Assembly: GCF_020921035.1 (NCBI RefSeq)
Contig: NC_063156.1
Span: 10,800,501 to 10,864,500, forward strand
Reading direction: 5' to 3'
DNA: 64,000 nucleotides
DNA from: Rhodamnia argentea
Lineage: Eukaryota; Streptophyta; Magnoliopsida; Myrtales; Myrtaceae
Shown here in pieces: positions 35,101 to 46,768 of this stretch. Below the pieces are notes generated by a model. That model saw only the letters and a program-made list of their open reading frames with translations. It did not search any database and was not told where the DNA came from. The position numbers were made by a program, and so were the translations under genes. Every line of letters starts with the position of its first letter. Within the stretch, counting starts at the first letter, position 1.

Positions 35101-38100
35101 TAGTTCCGGAAAGAAGAAAAGGCTTTTCCTTGTAAACATTGACTGGCTCACTCTCACCTGACAGGCTTGACTCATCAATTAGAAGGCTGTACCCCGTTAT
35201 AAAAAGACCATCTGCTGGAACTAGGTCTCCAATGGATAAATGAACAATATCTCCAACAACCAGGTCATAGATGGACACTTTTTCTCTTTTCCCATCCCTT
35301 GTAACCTGAACAAATACTTTCTTTTTCTCCCGATCCAAATCCCTGAATTGCAAGGACTGCTTATAGTCACTAATTGCTGTTACAATGACCACCAGAAATA
35401 TACTAAGTAATATTCCTAGTCCGTCATACATTCCCTTTGGCCATCCTTCTGTACCAATCCCAACACCTATAGAAACCACAGCACAAACCATAAGAATAAT
35501 GAGTGTCAGATCGTGCAGGGCTTCCCATACAAATTTTAGAAAGGATCTTGCAGGTTTCTCCGTGAATCGATTAAAGCCGTAGATCCTTTGCCTGACAGAT
35601 ATTGAAGATTTTGAGGATGGGTCTTCTGTGCAGATACCCTCATCAAGAGAGGCCGACACTTTACTTGCAATCCCTTGAACTCCACCATGAAGTTTCAAGC
35701 GCTTTATATCGTGCCCCCGTGCAATAGAGGCGAGTTCTTCTGGGTCAATACCAAAACCTGCTTCTCTGATTTCATCAGAGAGCTTGTATTCAGGCAGGCC
35801 GCCAGCTTCAGAAGATCACAGTATTGTTAACAGAATGACCAGAGAATTGGTTCAAGAAGGTTAAGTGAAAAACAACCTCTCTATAGAAATTCAAATGCTA
35901 AGTTTTACCATCAATGAACTGTAAAGCTGCTTTCTGAACATAAAGTGCAACTCGTATCTTTTCCTGGTTCAGGAAGAAAAAGCATTGAAATGTCAAATTG
36001 TTAATCCTAACTGTCGATCTTGTTAAGAAGAAGGTAATGATAATAAATAAACTAAGTCTTAATCGAAGTGAAATGCAGTAGGGTAGTGATAGCTCAACAT
36101 TATAATAAAATCTCCTGCATCTGCCAAAAATGCGTGCTAACCCAGTAACAGTCTTACAATTGTTAGAATGCACGGGCAACCAGCGAACCGTTAGGAGACC
36201 TGTAGGACAAATAGAGAGAAATTTGAATAGCTAGTCCCTGACATTCCTTCCGTCTTTAAGGGTCCGTGGATTCTTTTGTCTTAGTATTTTCTTTTAGTGT
36301 TGATTATGAAAGAGAATCAACAAATGCAGCATGGTTTATCATGGCAGAAGTTTTCGATACTCGAACAAAAAAATGTGACTTTCTTTCATTTTCGATGTCT
36401 CCACTGCTACATCCAACACACCGAAAATCCAATCAGTGAGGTACTTATTGTTCTACGCATTTTCTTCTAGCAAGTACAAAAGGGGATAAAGACTGACTCT
36501 TTTCTAGTCTCCAAAGAGATACAACGACTGCAAAACTAAATACAGATTTCCACTGATTCATTTGGACGAAAATTCTCCATGCATCAGCAATTGCTTGCGT
36601 TTTCCCAGCCTTTGTTAGTATCCAAAGAATTTGGAAAGAGAAAACAAGTGAAAAATTGTTTCATCAGGAGGAACATTGGGAAAGATATTTAGAAAATCAT
36701 CGGTCTATATTCTGAAATACTTCGAAAAGATTTACTAGGACTTGGCATTTAGAATTCTTACAAACTGTTACAGGAACGTGACGCATCCAAAAACGACATT
36801 CAAGAAGGAATCCCCGTATAAATTAAGGATTGTTTATTTTACTGAAAGCTTACTATCGCTAGAAAATAATTTCAAAAAATTCAATCGTTGAAAATGAAAT
36901 CGACTAAAAGCAGCCTTCTATGGTTAAAAATGATGTGTATTGATTACAACTGGAAACAAAATTTTTCATTTTCTCTGCGATACATCTAAGTAATAAGAGT
37001 TTACAAAGACATCTAAGCAACAAGAGTCAAAGAAACTGGGAAAGAAATCACAAAATTGTATTTGTGAAATATTGCACATGATAGTTTCTGCAACGCACAC
37101 AAACGTGAGCGTTAATAAAGTATATCTCAGAGATGGTACACAGAATTTGTGAAAAAAGTGATAAGACTTACCCGGGAAAAAAATTGATGAGTCAGAGAGC
37201 TGAGAAGATAGGAAATAAATCAAGAGGGACCTTTCCTTTTCACTTGCACGGACAATGAGAAAATAGGAAAAATAATTTCCATTTTGCAAAAAGGAAAGCC
37301 ATTTTCCATGAACTAAAGTAATTTTCTATCATCCAAAGTTCCATGCATCCTCCTAGTCCTTCATTTGTACTATCTTTAAATTAATTCCGATATATTCAAG
37401 ATTTGAACTGGGACTCATCCCCAAGAAAATGATGGGAATAGTGAATTTGGTTCCATGTTCACACATTTTGAAGGAAAACCAAGAGCTCGGATATACAACA
37501 AAACCTTTTGTGACCACTAATTAATGGATACTTTGTATTTAATTGAAATTATTTGTATACCCAAAGAAAACCACTATCACTGAAAATGCTAAATGGAATA
37601 ATTGAGTTAAGCTATTTAATGGACTTAGGATATACTTGTTTGTCCAATGAAAAGCATGAACTGGAAAATGAGGTGTACTTTGAAGGTCTAGCTCATTATT
37701 GTTCATGAGAAGAACTTTCTCAGGCATTCCTGCCTTTCCATGCTTGTCATATGCCTCTCAGGATCACTCAGGACTTGATGGGCCTCCCCGAGCATCTTTA
37801 CACACACCAAATTCACAATGACTAAAATTACATATATCTAAAAAGTAAGGCTGGATAACATACTGATCTCAGAAAAAGCTTCAAAGCTACATAACATGTG
37901 AAATTTTCTTAAGATGAATGCGGAAAATTATATTCATGAGCAATACTTTTTTTCAATCTGAGTGATTCACTTTCAGATTATTCTGCTTCAGAAATCTACT
38001 TTTTCCTTCCAAAATTGCTTGCTTGGGGGCTCCAAATATTCAACTAGTCCATCCAAGAAAGCTGAAGCAACTCATCGTCGTCAACATAAATTGTAGTTTT

Positions 38101-41100
38101 GCGTGCAAACTCATGCTCATTATACTTGCTCAAGAAAACAAAAGACATAATCAAACTGACCTGGAAATTCGTTGTTGCAATTGGATCTCCAGGGTTCTTA
38201 TCTGGATGAACCAATCGCGCCTAAAAGACAATGCATAAACTATATTCAAGTAAATAAATTGATCGCATTCACATAAACGTATTCCCAAGATTTCACTTAA
38301 AAGCAGCATTCCTTTCTTCTTAGCCAATGACATTGGAAAGTTCATTTTGAAGCTTGTTCCGACCAAAAAAGTGGGGAAAAAAAAGAATTTCGGCAGGAGC
38401 TTCAAATGGAATGAAATGGACTTTTCAATGTGATTGGCTATGAAGAAAGAAATGTTGCTTTAAGTGAAGTTAGAATTGGTTGGTTGTACCTTGGTTACTT
38501 CAGCTTTCGCAATTTCGAAGGTGAAAGTAGATTTTTGAAGTAGAATAATCCGAAAGTCAATCGCTCAGATTGAAAAAAAATGTTCTTCATGGATATAGTT
38601 TTTTGGATTTAGCATAACAGCATTTCACATGTTATGTAGCTCAGAAGCTTTCTCTGAGACCACCATACTATCTAGCCTTACTTTTTAGCTATATATAGTT
38701 TTATTCGCTGTGCATTTGATTTTTAGCTATATATAGTTTTATTCGCTGTGTATTTGATGTCTGTGAAGATGTTCGGGGAGGCCTATCAAGCCCTGAGTGA
38801 TCCTCAGAAGCGTGAGGCATCTGACAAGCATGGAAAGGCATAAATGCCTGAGTAAGTTCTTCTCATGAAGAATAATGAGCTAGACCTTCAAAGTACAAAT
38901 CATTTTCTAGCACATGCTTTTCATTGGATAAACAAGTATATCCTAAGTCCATTAAATAGCTTACTCAAAGTATTCACTAAGTAGTGGTCACAAAAGGGTT
39001 TGCTGTATATCTTAGCTCTTGGTTATATTGGGTGCACACTCTAGTTGAAATGTATCCAATCACGCCTGGGCGTGACAATCGTCATACAAAGCATCTAATA
39101 ATTAGGAGACCAAACTTTCAGAAAAAGAAAAAAAAAAACAACTAATCAAACACCAGCACTGATTCTCAGTTCGAAAGTGTTTTTACATCGCAAATCCTCT
39201 GCTCTACTGGCTGATAATAGACCCTAAAAGGCGAGAGCTAATAAAGCAGCCAAAGATATCCTCAAATGAATGAGACAACATGCTTGGCAAAGAGCCAAAG
39301 ACTCAACTATTTCAATCCAATTTGGACGGGGGACCTCTGGGCTTTGGACCCGCTATGATATATTCACATGGATCATAGATGAGTCCAAGCAAAAGATATC
39401 TAGCACCAACACAATTTCAGCACTACCAGGCAATTTGTCCACCAAGTTAAACAAAAAAAAATGTTTAGAATCCTGCATAGTTTTAAAGAGTCTAGAAGAA
39501 CCAACAAAATCGAGAGCCCGTGACGTCCTGAACGCTCAAAAAAGGCGGCATGGGCATCTTTCATCTTCATCCTTGATTTTTCTAGGAATACTCTACGACA
39601 TGGACGTATGACCACCATTTTCATTGCAGTCTTTGTCCGGGTTATGGCCAAGGCAACGTCGAGGAAGTTTCGTGGGTCGCAAGTGGCTTCTGTATTTATT
39701 GGGCTCCTTGTCGTTTTACATCAGCTCTATAAATGAGTCTCTTCCAAATCTAGAATTTTTTTTTTATAAAGGAGTCTCTTCCAAATCTAGAATTCGGAGG
39801 TCAGTTTGGCTCCCATTAATTCGTTAAAACAAAGGACTACTAGTTTCAGAAGCACCCATAATGGTAGGGGAAACATTGCATCCCCACCCTCCATCCTTGT
39901 TTATGGGGGGGAAAATATTTTGGAGGGTGGGGATGGGGCATGTCACCTGCCTTTATGGCAGGGAATCCAGAGGCCACAAGCACATGGCTCGTCGGTCTCC
40001 TTTAATTAGCACTATATTGACCAGGGCAAGAGTTTAAAAAAGGTTCCTGGCGTCTGAATTGGTCCTAGTCATTCTTGCTTCCGCTTAAGGAAAGAGTTCA
40101 ATAAAAAAAAAATCCAAGCAAAACAAGTGCCAATGGGTCCCACCACTCAAATTTAAAACATGGGTTTTGTCAATGGTTCCGTAATGGGCAGGGGTTGTCA
40201 CCCGTCAAAACATAATTAAACATACATCACATTCTTTAATTATCAAAGCACCATCGGCAGCAACTAAGAATATTCGTTGGCATACAAGCGAGCGCTCGCA
40301 GCTTGCACTCTTAAAAAAGAGAACTTTCGTAGTTTCACGGAACAAACATGTTTTTGGGAAAATTTATGAAAAAAAATCATTTTGATGTTATTTTTACACA
40401 AAGTGAAAATTAACTAAGAAGATTTTCCGGAACAGAACAGGCCTAAAAGTTCAGAGTACGTCCTGATTTGGTGGGGACCACGTTCAAATGTGTCCCACAT
40501 CAAAGAGTGGGGCCCTTCGGGATATGGGTTTTTGCTCCTAAGTAATCTGGTAATTTGGTCCGATGGTACGAGTCGGGCAATGCACGCAAGTTTGCGCGAC
40601 TAGAGCGCGTCATTCCTGCGTGGTAAGTTTTATATGAATATTTGACCCAGAGACAAAAAGTGTGAATAAACATACAAAATCTTCTTTGTGGACTCCACGT
40701 TTGAAGCCGGAATGGGGGACTCTTGACTTTCGATTGGAGGCCACCGGCATATCATTCAGGAGCGACAGCATGGGAAAACAAAAAAGGGGCGAAAAAATTG
40801 TTGATGTAAGAATCTATAAGAAACTTATGAAATCGACGATGTTTTTAGATGTTTAACCATTCTTTATTTGTGCCGCGAGAGAAAAAAATAAATTAAAAAG
40901 TATGTAAAATGTCCCGAGATGCTCGATAACAAGATCTATGGAAAACAAAAAAAGTTTGTAGTGTAAAAAGTGATTTTGTTAACGAGTATCTATAAGAACT
41001 TTGCGAAAGGTCGTTGAAAGAAAGTTCGTCCTTCGTGTGATTGGCGTTTGGAACATTCGTGGCTACGAATTATAAAAGCCAAACATTGATTTCGGTATTA

Positions 41101-41920
41101 TTCTTCTTTTTTTGGGTGTTCTCATAGGCATTGCCGAGTTGTCTTCAAGGGGAATTGTCTTATGGGAAACCCCGTCCTTTTCGAGTAGTGTGGCGATGGC
41201 AGTAGAAACGCTAGCAAACACGGCGCAAGGAGACATGGAAAACCCCAGGGAAAGTCGAGGATCGACGCTGTTAGCCTGTTGCCAACAGACAAATTGTCGC
41301 CTCGGTTCTGCCCGATCAGTTTTGGAGATTCAAAGGAACTGAATCCCCCACCCAAAAAGAGGAGAGAGAGAGACAGAGAGAATCGAAAGGATTAAAGCAT
41401 TGTCGAGATCACAGTCGGATCAAGCGTTCAGAGGTTTTGATGAAATTGGAGAGAAGATGGAGACGAAATTGGAGGTGAAAACCGGCGATTCTCCTGTCCT
41501 CGCCTCGTCGCCGTTAAAATTTCTAATCGAACAGCTGTCTCTCTCTCTCTCTCAGCTAATCTGTTTACTGCCATGATTAACGCGCAACGCAAAACCGTCT
41601 CAGCTAAACCTTCGCCTGTTATCAGAAACCGCAATCGCGTCGTCGATTGGCGCGGTTTCACCAGCGTCCACCATTGACCGGAGAAAACTGACCATGCACA
41701 TCGCGAGGAAGGCAAAAACTGAGAGAGACAGACAGACAGACAGACAGACCTGGATGCTGCGCCGCTTCTTCTCGGCCTCGGAACGCTTGGCGAGATCGGC
41801 GACCATGCGGAAACGCCGCCGGCGGTTCTTCACGATGGTGACGGCCGCCCGCCATCGCCTCTGAGCCTCCACCGAGGGGTTCTTCGGATCGACGTCGAAG
41901 TCCTTCAGCAGCTTCTCCAT
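32107..41920 (-). CDS. ACA4/ACA11: Autoinhibited Ca2+-transporting P-type ATPase (P2B), 1042 aa, 7 exons
   Basis: Exons in order on the minus strand: 41920-41750, 35963-35909, 35805-33854, 33762-33604, 33257-33086, 32976-32678, 32427-32107. They sum to 3129 nt with every junction in phase. The N-terminus ([31 protein letters not shown]) is the calmodulin-binding autoinhibitory region typical of ACA4 and ACA11. The phosphorylation site is CTDKTGTLT (Asp457), the membrane motif VPEGLPLAV, nucleotide binding [10 protein letters not shown], and the hinge [12 protein letters not shown]. The C-terminus [12 protein letters not shown] matches the ACA4/ACA11 tail. Such pumps move cytosolic Ca2+ into the vacuole with ATP, activated by calmodulin. 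Length fits Arabidopsis (1025-1030 aa). The first intron is 5.8 kb and contains foreign DNA. The choice between ACA4 and ACA11 cannot be made. Confidence 0.96.
37705..38220 (-). pseudogene. DnaJ (J-domain) gene fragment, two exons, in the ATPase intron
   Basis: Minus strand. The exon at 38220-38161 encodes exactly 20 codons, [20 protein letters not shown], with the HPD signature. It is preceded by a TTTTAG acceptor and followed by GTCAGT. After about 360 bp comes [13 protein letters not shown] (about 37793-37750), then a frameshift through the region equivalent to '[18 protein letters not shown]'. This matches the J-domain of plant DnaJ10-type proteins with its intron kept, so it came from genomic DNA rather than a processed mRNA. 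It lacks the first J-domain exon and everything downstream. Confidence 0.8.
38682..38757. repeat. Tandem duplication, 2 x 38 bp
   Basis: Units begin TTTTTAGCTATATATAGTTT at 38682 and 38720 and differ by one base. It is in the right arm of the inverted repeat only. Confidence 0.85.
38766..38853 (+). pseudogene. Second DnaJ exon copy, inverted relative to the first
   Basis: Plus strand reads [20 protein letters not shown] and KHGKA followed by a stop, then MPE and another stop. It is the inverted copy of the exon at 37705-37798 and keeps its frame further, so it is closer to the source gene. The HPD exon is not present in this arm. Confidence 0.8.
41728..41749. repeat. (CTGT)n microsatellite at the exon 1 splice donor
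   Basis: Five GTCT units on the minus strand follow the last exon base at 41750. The intron donor GT is the first two bases of the repeat. A TC run lies just beyond. Confidence 0.85.
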
Positions 41921-42090
41921 TTGCGGGCCTCCGGCACTGGCAACGGAGGATTCCTCCTTTGCTCTCTGACTCAATACGCGCAAACGGTAGTGGGGAGGGG
42001 GACGGCGCAGAGCTATCAGGAAGCCTAGAGTCTAGAGAGGCTGGCAAAGTCCGAGACGGGATTCTCACGTTGATCTCGATTTCCTTCCTT

Positions 42091-42100
42091 GTATATATAG
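42091..42100 (-). promoter_or_regulatory. Probable TATA box of the Ca2+-ATPase gene
   Basis: The minus strand reads CTATATATAC about 170 bp upstream of the start codon at 41920, in the correct orientation and in GC-moderate sequence. A 34-base poly(dA:dT) tract (42122-42154) lies about 20 bp further upstream. Confidence 0.6.
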
Positions 42101-42117
42101 GAGGAAAGTCATAAAAC

Positions 42118-42154
<37 letters not shown>

Positions 42155-42155
<1 letters not shown>

Positions 42156-45100
42156 ATCCGATTCTTTGAGCCCTTAAATTTTCAAAAATTACAAACAAGT
42201 TGTAAAACTTGTAAAATTGATGCAATCAAGTCATTCCATTAACTCCATCCGACTTGATAAATGAAAAATGCTAACAAGTTTTAGGAATTGGCTGCACCAA
42301 CTTGATAAGTTTTAGGATATGATTATACCAACTTGATAAGTTTTAAGATTTAATTGCATTTTTTGAAAGTTTTATGACCTAATTGCATTTTTATGATAAT
42401 TTTTAGAACTAGATTACACTTTTGAATGCTTTAGGATTCAAATATATTTTCGTACACTTATCTGGACAGCACGCGGTATATACAGGATCACTTATGACAC
42501 TTCTTGAATTCTTCTTAATACTAAAATAGTTCATTTTTAAATTAATTAAATAAAATGGAAAGAGAAAACAATGCATTAAAAGCTGAATTTCATTAAAAAT
42601 GTCTCCGTTACTTTATAAAAAAAAAATTGTCGGACTTTAAATTGCTGAGTGGCAAAATAATAATTTAAAAAAAAAATATGCCGGTCCTTATATGAACAAT
42701 TAATACTTTGAAAATCAAATATTTCTTCGCGAAACGTATTTAACAGGTGTTTCAGAGACGCTTCTTGATAGACTCTTCAAAATTACAGTATCCATGATAT
42801 GATAGTTCTTTGCTTTTTAAGTCAAGTCGATCACCATGGAGACTTTCGTGCAATTATTAAGTGAAAAAGTTGAAGTGGTCCCCACTTAAATGGCTTGACA
42901 ATTGAGTGGGACCGCGTTGTAAAAAAGAAAAGAAATTTCCCTCACGTCAGTTTTTTGCATTAGGGATGTCTTGTAATTTTTTTTTAAATAAATAGTGTCT
43001 ATTTCTAGATTTTATGAGATGATTATTTAAAGAAACGTATATTAATGCACAATCAAAATCAAAGGAAGATATTCGCATAATCTCCAGGGATACCGAAAAT
43101 CAACAAAAATATCCTAATTATCTCTGATGTAGGAAAATATCCTAAAGAATTATTCTAATTATCTTTAACAAGTATCATAACTATTTTTTTGGATCATTTA
43201 AGTGACACGTTGGTGAAAATTTGTTCACTTGAGCATCTAATCCGAGTTGGATATGTTTGTCCGAATGGGTCATTGGAGGTACTCAAGTAAACAAATTTTA
43301 ACCGATGTGACCCTCGGTTGAAAGATCATTAACCTATGTGGCACTCAAATGATTGAGGAAAAAAAAAGTCACGAACTCAAGTGAGTGTCGTACCAAAATT
43401 ATGGCACATATGCTTTTCTCCGATGTGTTTGAAGGAGCATCCAAAGGATCGGCACAGATGGCTAGGAATAGAGACCATCAATCTTGTCAAAGTAAGGATT
43501 TTCCAAGAAATTATGAAAGGAAAATCATACAGAGACCCTAAAAGTTGCTCAAATAAGGATTTAGAATATAAAAACAAAAGGAAAAATCAAGTTTTCAAAT
43601 ATTTTTGCACCTTCATGATAGTCATAAGTGTTTCGTGAACCTAAGGGATTACTCGAATGGTATGCGTGTTCGCTCTTCTCACGCATGGTGTAAATTCAAA
43701 TCACCACATGTATGTATTCTCTTAGGACACTTTCAGGTTTACAAATTTGTGTGCCTCCAGTATTATGCAATGCGTGCAGAAGAGGGTACTATCAAATTCC
43801 GAACACCCGTTGAGATGGAAAAGCAAAAGGAAAAAATAGTTTGAAACCTTTCCGTTTTTCAAAATTTTCATGACTATCATGGAGGAGAATTACTAAAAAA
43901 CAAGTTCTTAACCTATTACAATTGTGATAATTAAGTCCTAAACCTTTTTTACCAATGCAGTCTTAAACATTTTATATTTGTGCCGGTTTAGTCTATTTGG
44001 CCGATCGGCACCGACATAACCAATCTTAAAAAAAGATTCTAATATTTTTTTTTTATTTTTGATTTTCCCTTTTTTCTTTCTTTTCTCTTTCTCTTTTTTT
44101 TTTTCTTCCTTCTTCCTCCAGTAGACCGCCGAGCCCAGCAATCGGCTAGAGGCTAGCTAGCTGGAGGGGAGGGCCAACGAGGAGTTTGCTTGTCCTTGGC
44201 AAGGCACAAACTCACCGACATTGGGCTTGGCGGCCGACTAGAGGAAGAAGGAAGAAAAATGTTTAGTATTGTATTGACAAAAAAAAATTAGAATTGAATT
44301 GACAATATTAAAGTATGATGAGAATTTTTTTGGTGATTTTCTCCCGGTTCACACCTAGCACGAACGCGGTTTTGGCCTTTTCTTACTTTTGACTTTTGAT
44401 TTTCTCATTTTTTTCGAAACTTTGGTCATTGTAATTTTGAAGTAATGTTAAAAAATGAGCGGAAAAGAAAACGCAAAAATAAATAAAACCGAAGTCTCAC
44501 ATAGACACATATTCTATCTTCATAGATCCTGCGAAAGACGGCCGTTTTGACCAATTTTATGTACTTCAATTTTTCATCAACTTTTTTACTCCTAAAATAC
44601 GGTAAAATCATTTTCAGTAAAAAAAAAAAAAAATTCGCAAACTAATTTTTTGTATTATTCATATCATTTCCCCCCCATTCATGCAATTTAGATATTATTT
44701 CTCAGTCGATATTCGTTTGAATTTTCTCAAAACGAAAGTTCTTTTAGCACACGAAAGTTCTTTTTTTTTGTCGACGATTGTGTCACGCATGTGCGAATGC
44801 GTAGCTCATAGAAAGAGACTTTTCCGCCTGACTAGGGCTATTTAAATTATAAAGAAAATCGTGTCATGACTCACTAATTAATGAATAAATTAATAAATTA
44901 GATCTGGACTTGCTGAAATGGTGCTCGTAGTCCTCGAATCTTTCCCCTTATGTTTAATGCTGCCCTGAAACTTCTTTCTTATTTAGTGTCGCTTTCCTGA
45001 ATTCTTAAAATTTAGCTCGACATAATCCTTGATGGATTACCGTCGTACGTTGGGTTGCACCGAGTTAATAGTGATCGAGCGAGAGTAGCTAGCGGCGCAG

Positions 45101-46768
45101 ATTGCGGCGCAGATTGCTAGCTCAATTCTCGAAATGAATGCAAGGGTTTGCGCCGCTTATGTTCATTTTGCCTTTTGTCCTTCTTCCTTTCTCCGCCGGT
45201 GCCGCTTTAATTTGACCATGTCGATCCCGCTATGCCTTGCGTCCATTAGCACCGTCGCCATGTCTCTCTCTCTCTCTCTCTTTTTCTGTGTCTGGTCGAC
45301 CTCTGATGGCGGTCATGATCACGAAGGAAGGCCATGCGACCTCAGGCAGTGCATGTGCGCCGCCAGTGGAGCGGAGCGGGGGAGACATGTCTATGGCGGC
45401 GGTGGAGGGTTACAACCGCAGAGGCAGCTGAGGATATCAAGAGGATGTTAATTCCCGCGACCAAAAGGCCAAGCATTTCCGTTGTTGGAAGATGAACGAG
45501 AGGGATAAAGAGTGGTCCAGTCTTTCGAATGGGGCCCCATTTACTCGAGTTTAAAAAAGAAACTCAACGGCCATGGCAAGCAAAAGGAAAGGTTCATGGA
45601 TCACGTCGAGCGATGGAAGAAAATTCAAGGTCAATCGATTTTAATATCCGTTATCCTTTAAAATAAACTGGTTCGGGATCGGATCGAGCTATGGTACGGT
45701 TTGATTCGTTCTCGAATGTCTGGACCAGCTCTGAATCTCGATCGAAGCTCGTATCGCATCGTTTTAGTGTCTTATTGTTTCTTGCACGTGTATCTCCTGT
45801 GGGTGACCGTCCCCACGAATGAATCTTTGGGAAAAGAAGCTCAAAAAGAGCAGATTCGCTCTTGCCTTTTTCAGCGATGATCTTCAATAGTTAAGAATGC
45901 AAAACTGAACCTCTTACGCGAGCTTTACACATCGACGATGCCTCACCATGCTTCCGCTACTGATTTGCACTGGGATAGGGTATCTTTACATTTGCTTCGG
46001 GTACCCAACTGGAAAGAGCGATGCGTAAACGATTCGGCTTGATCTCGATCTGGCCTGGACCATCAGAGCCTTCGGATGTATGGTGTTTGGTGGCATATTT
46101 CAGTTCAGTCACGCAATGCATGAACACTACTTTTAGAAGGTTGAAGTCAATCCCTTCCAAGGGAGTGAAGAATTGAAGGCCGTAATGATGATGAGCGAAC
46201 CCGTTAAGGTTATTTCAACCCGCTGCTTAACGGGGATCACTGCATAAAGCAAGGTCATCTACCACCCAATTACGCTCCGGAACCGTCGGTGCTTTTTTAC
46301 CGATTCGATTTGAAGATCAGAAAGTTTCCTCATGCCTCTTTGACATTCAAACTAACCATCGGGCTGAGACGAAGAAGAATTGCCTCACCTTTTAGCCTGA
46401 ATATTTGCCAATGCCATAAGAGCCGGTCGCTATGACCGGTGTCATGATCAAACAGACTTCCAGTGCAGCGAACCCAATCTCGACAATGTTCCTCATCAAC
46501 CAGATTTCAGTTTCAATGCAAACCAATACTGCTAGGTAAGTAAACGCTATCTTAGCTGCTTCACATTTAGCTTCTATTTGCCAAAAGAAAATTTGCACAC
46601 TCCACTTCAGTTAACTGACAAAAACAGTCAGATAAGAGCAGAAAGAGAAACTGATGGAGCCAACATATGCCGTTTGATTTAAAAAGTTTAGTATTTCTGT
46701 GGGTGAGTTGAGAGAAAAATAGAGAAAGAACTGTAAGACAGAATAAATGTTCTATCAATTGCCTAAAG
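42155..46768. other. Intergenic region with repeats, no gene recognised
   Basis: At 42240-42440 there are about five degenerate copies of a 30-bp unit 'CTTGATAAGTTTTAGGAT.TAATTGCA'. At about 43882-44343 is a possible non-autonomous element with ends 'GGAGAATTACTAAAAAACAA' and, inverted, 'GGGAGAAAATCACCAAAAAA'. At 45134-45451 a plus-strand frame crosses a (TC)n run and is not recognised. Minus-strand frames at 45651-45887, 45957-46160 and 46392-46598 are also not recognised; some may be 3' UTR of the MAM33-type gene or decayed repeats. Confidence 0.4.

Larger units (their letters stand above)
37480..39030. repeat. Long inverted repeat (hairpin-like) around DnaJ exon sequence
   Basis: The left arm (about 37480-38075) and the right arm (about 38440-39030) are inverted copies. 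Examples: 'CCAAGAGCTCGGATATACA' pairs with 'TGTATATCTTAGCTCTTGG'; 'CAGATTATTCTGCTTCAGAA' pairs with 'TTTTGAAGTAGAATAATC'; 'GAAAGCTGAAGCAACTC' pairs with 'GGTTACTTCAGCTTTCGC'. The left arm has an extra stretch near 37520-37600 and the right arm an extra tandem duplication. The loop is about 365 bp and holds the HPD exon. Confidence 0.8.
35964..41749 (-). other. Intron 1 of the Ca2+-ATPase gene (5.8 kb)
   Basis: Bounded by donor GTCTGT at 41749 and the acceptor 'CTGAACCAG' ending at 35964. It contains the DnaJ inverted repeat (37480-39030), a 2 x 38-bp tandem duplication, two 23-bp direct repeats (39735-39757 and 39772-39794) and a GC-rich stretch near the exon. Parts at 36200-37400 and 39100-41100 show nothing recognisable. 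Confidence 0.85.

Noticed and set aside
41658..42068. 136-codon minus-strand frame overlapping ATPase exon 1
   Set aside because: A different frame of the same GC-rich first exon; the frame with [10 protein letters not shown] matches the ACA N-terminus and splices in phase.
45134..45451. 105-codon plus-strand frame with a possible hydrophobic start
   Set aside because: The hydrophobic part is translated from a (TC)n microsatellite. There is no homology or splice context that I can recognise.
46392..46598. Hydrophobic 68-codon minus-strand frame just after the MAM33-type stop
   Set aside because: No recognisable family, and it lies in the likely 3' UTR; no acceptable splice linkage to a neighbouring gene was found.
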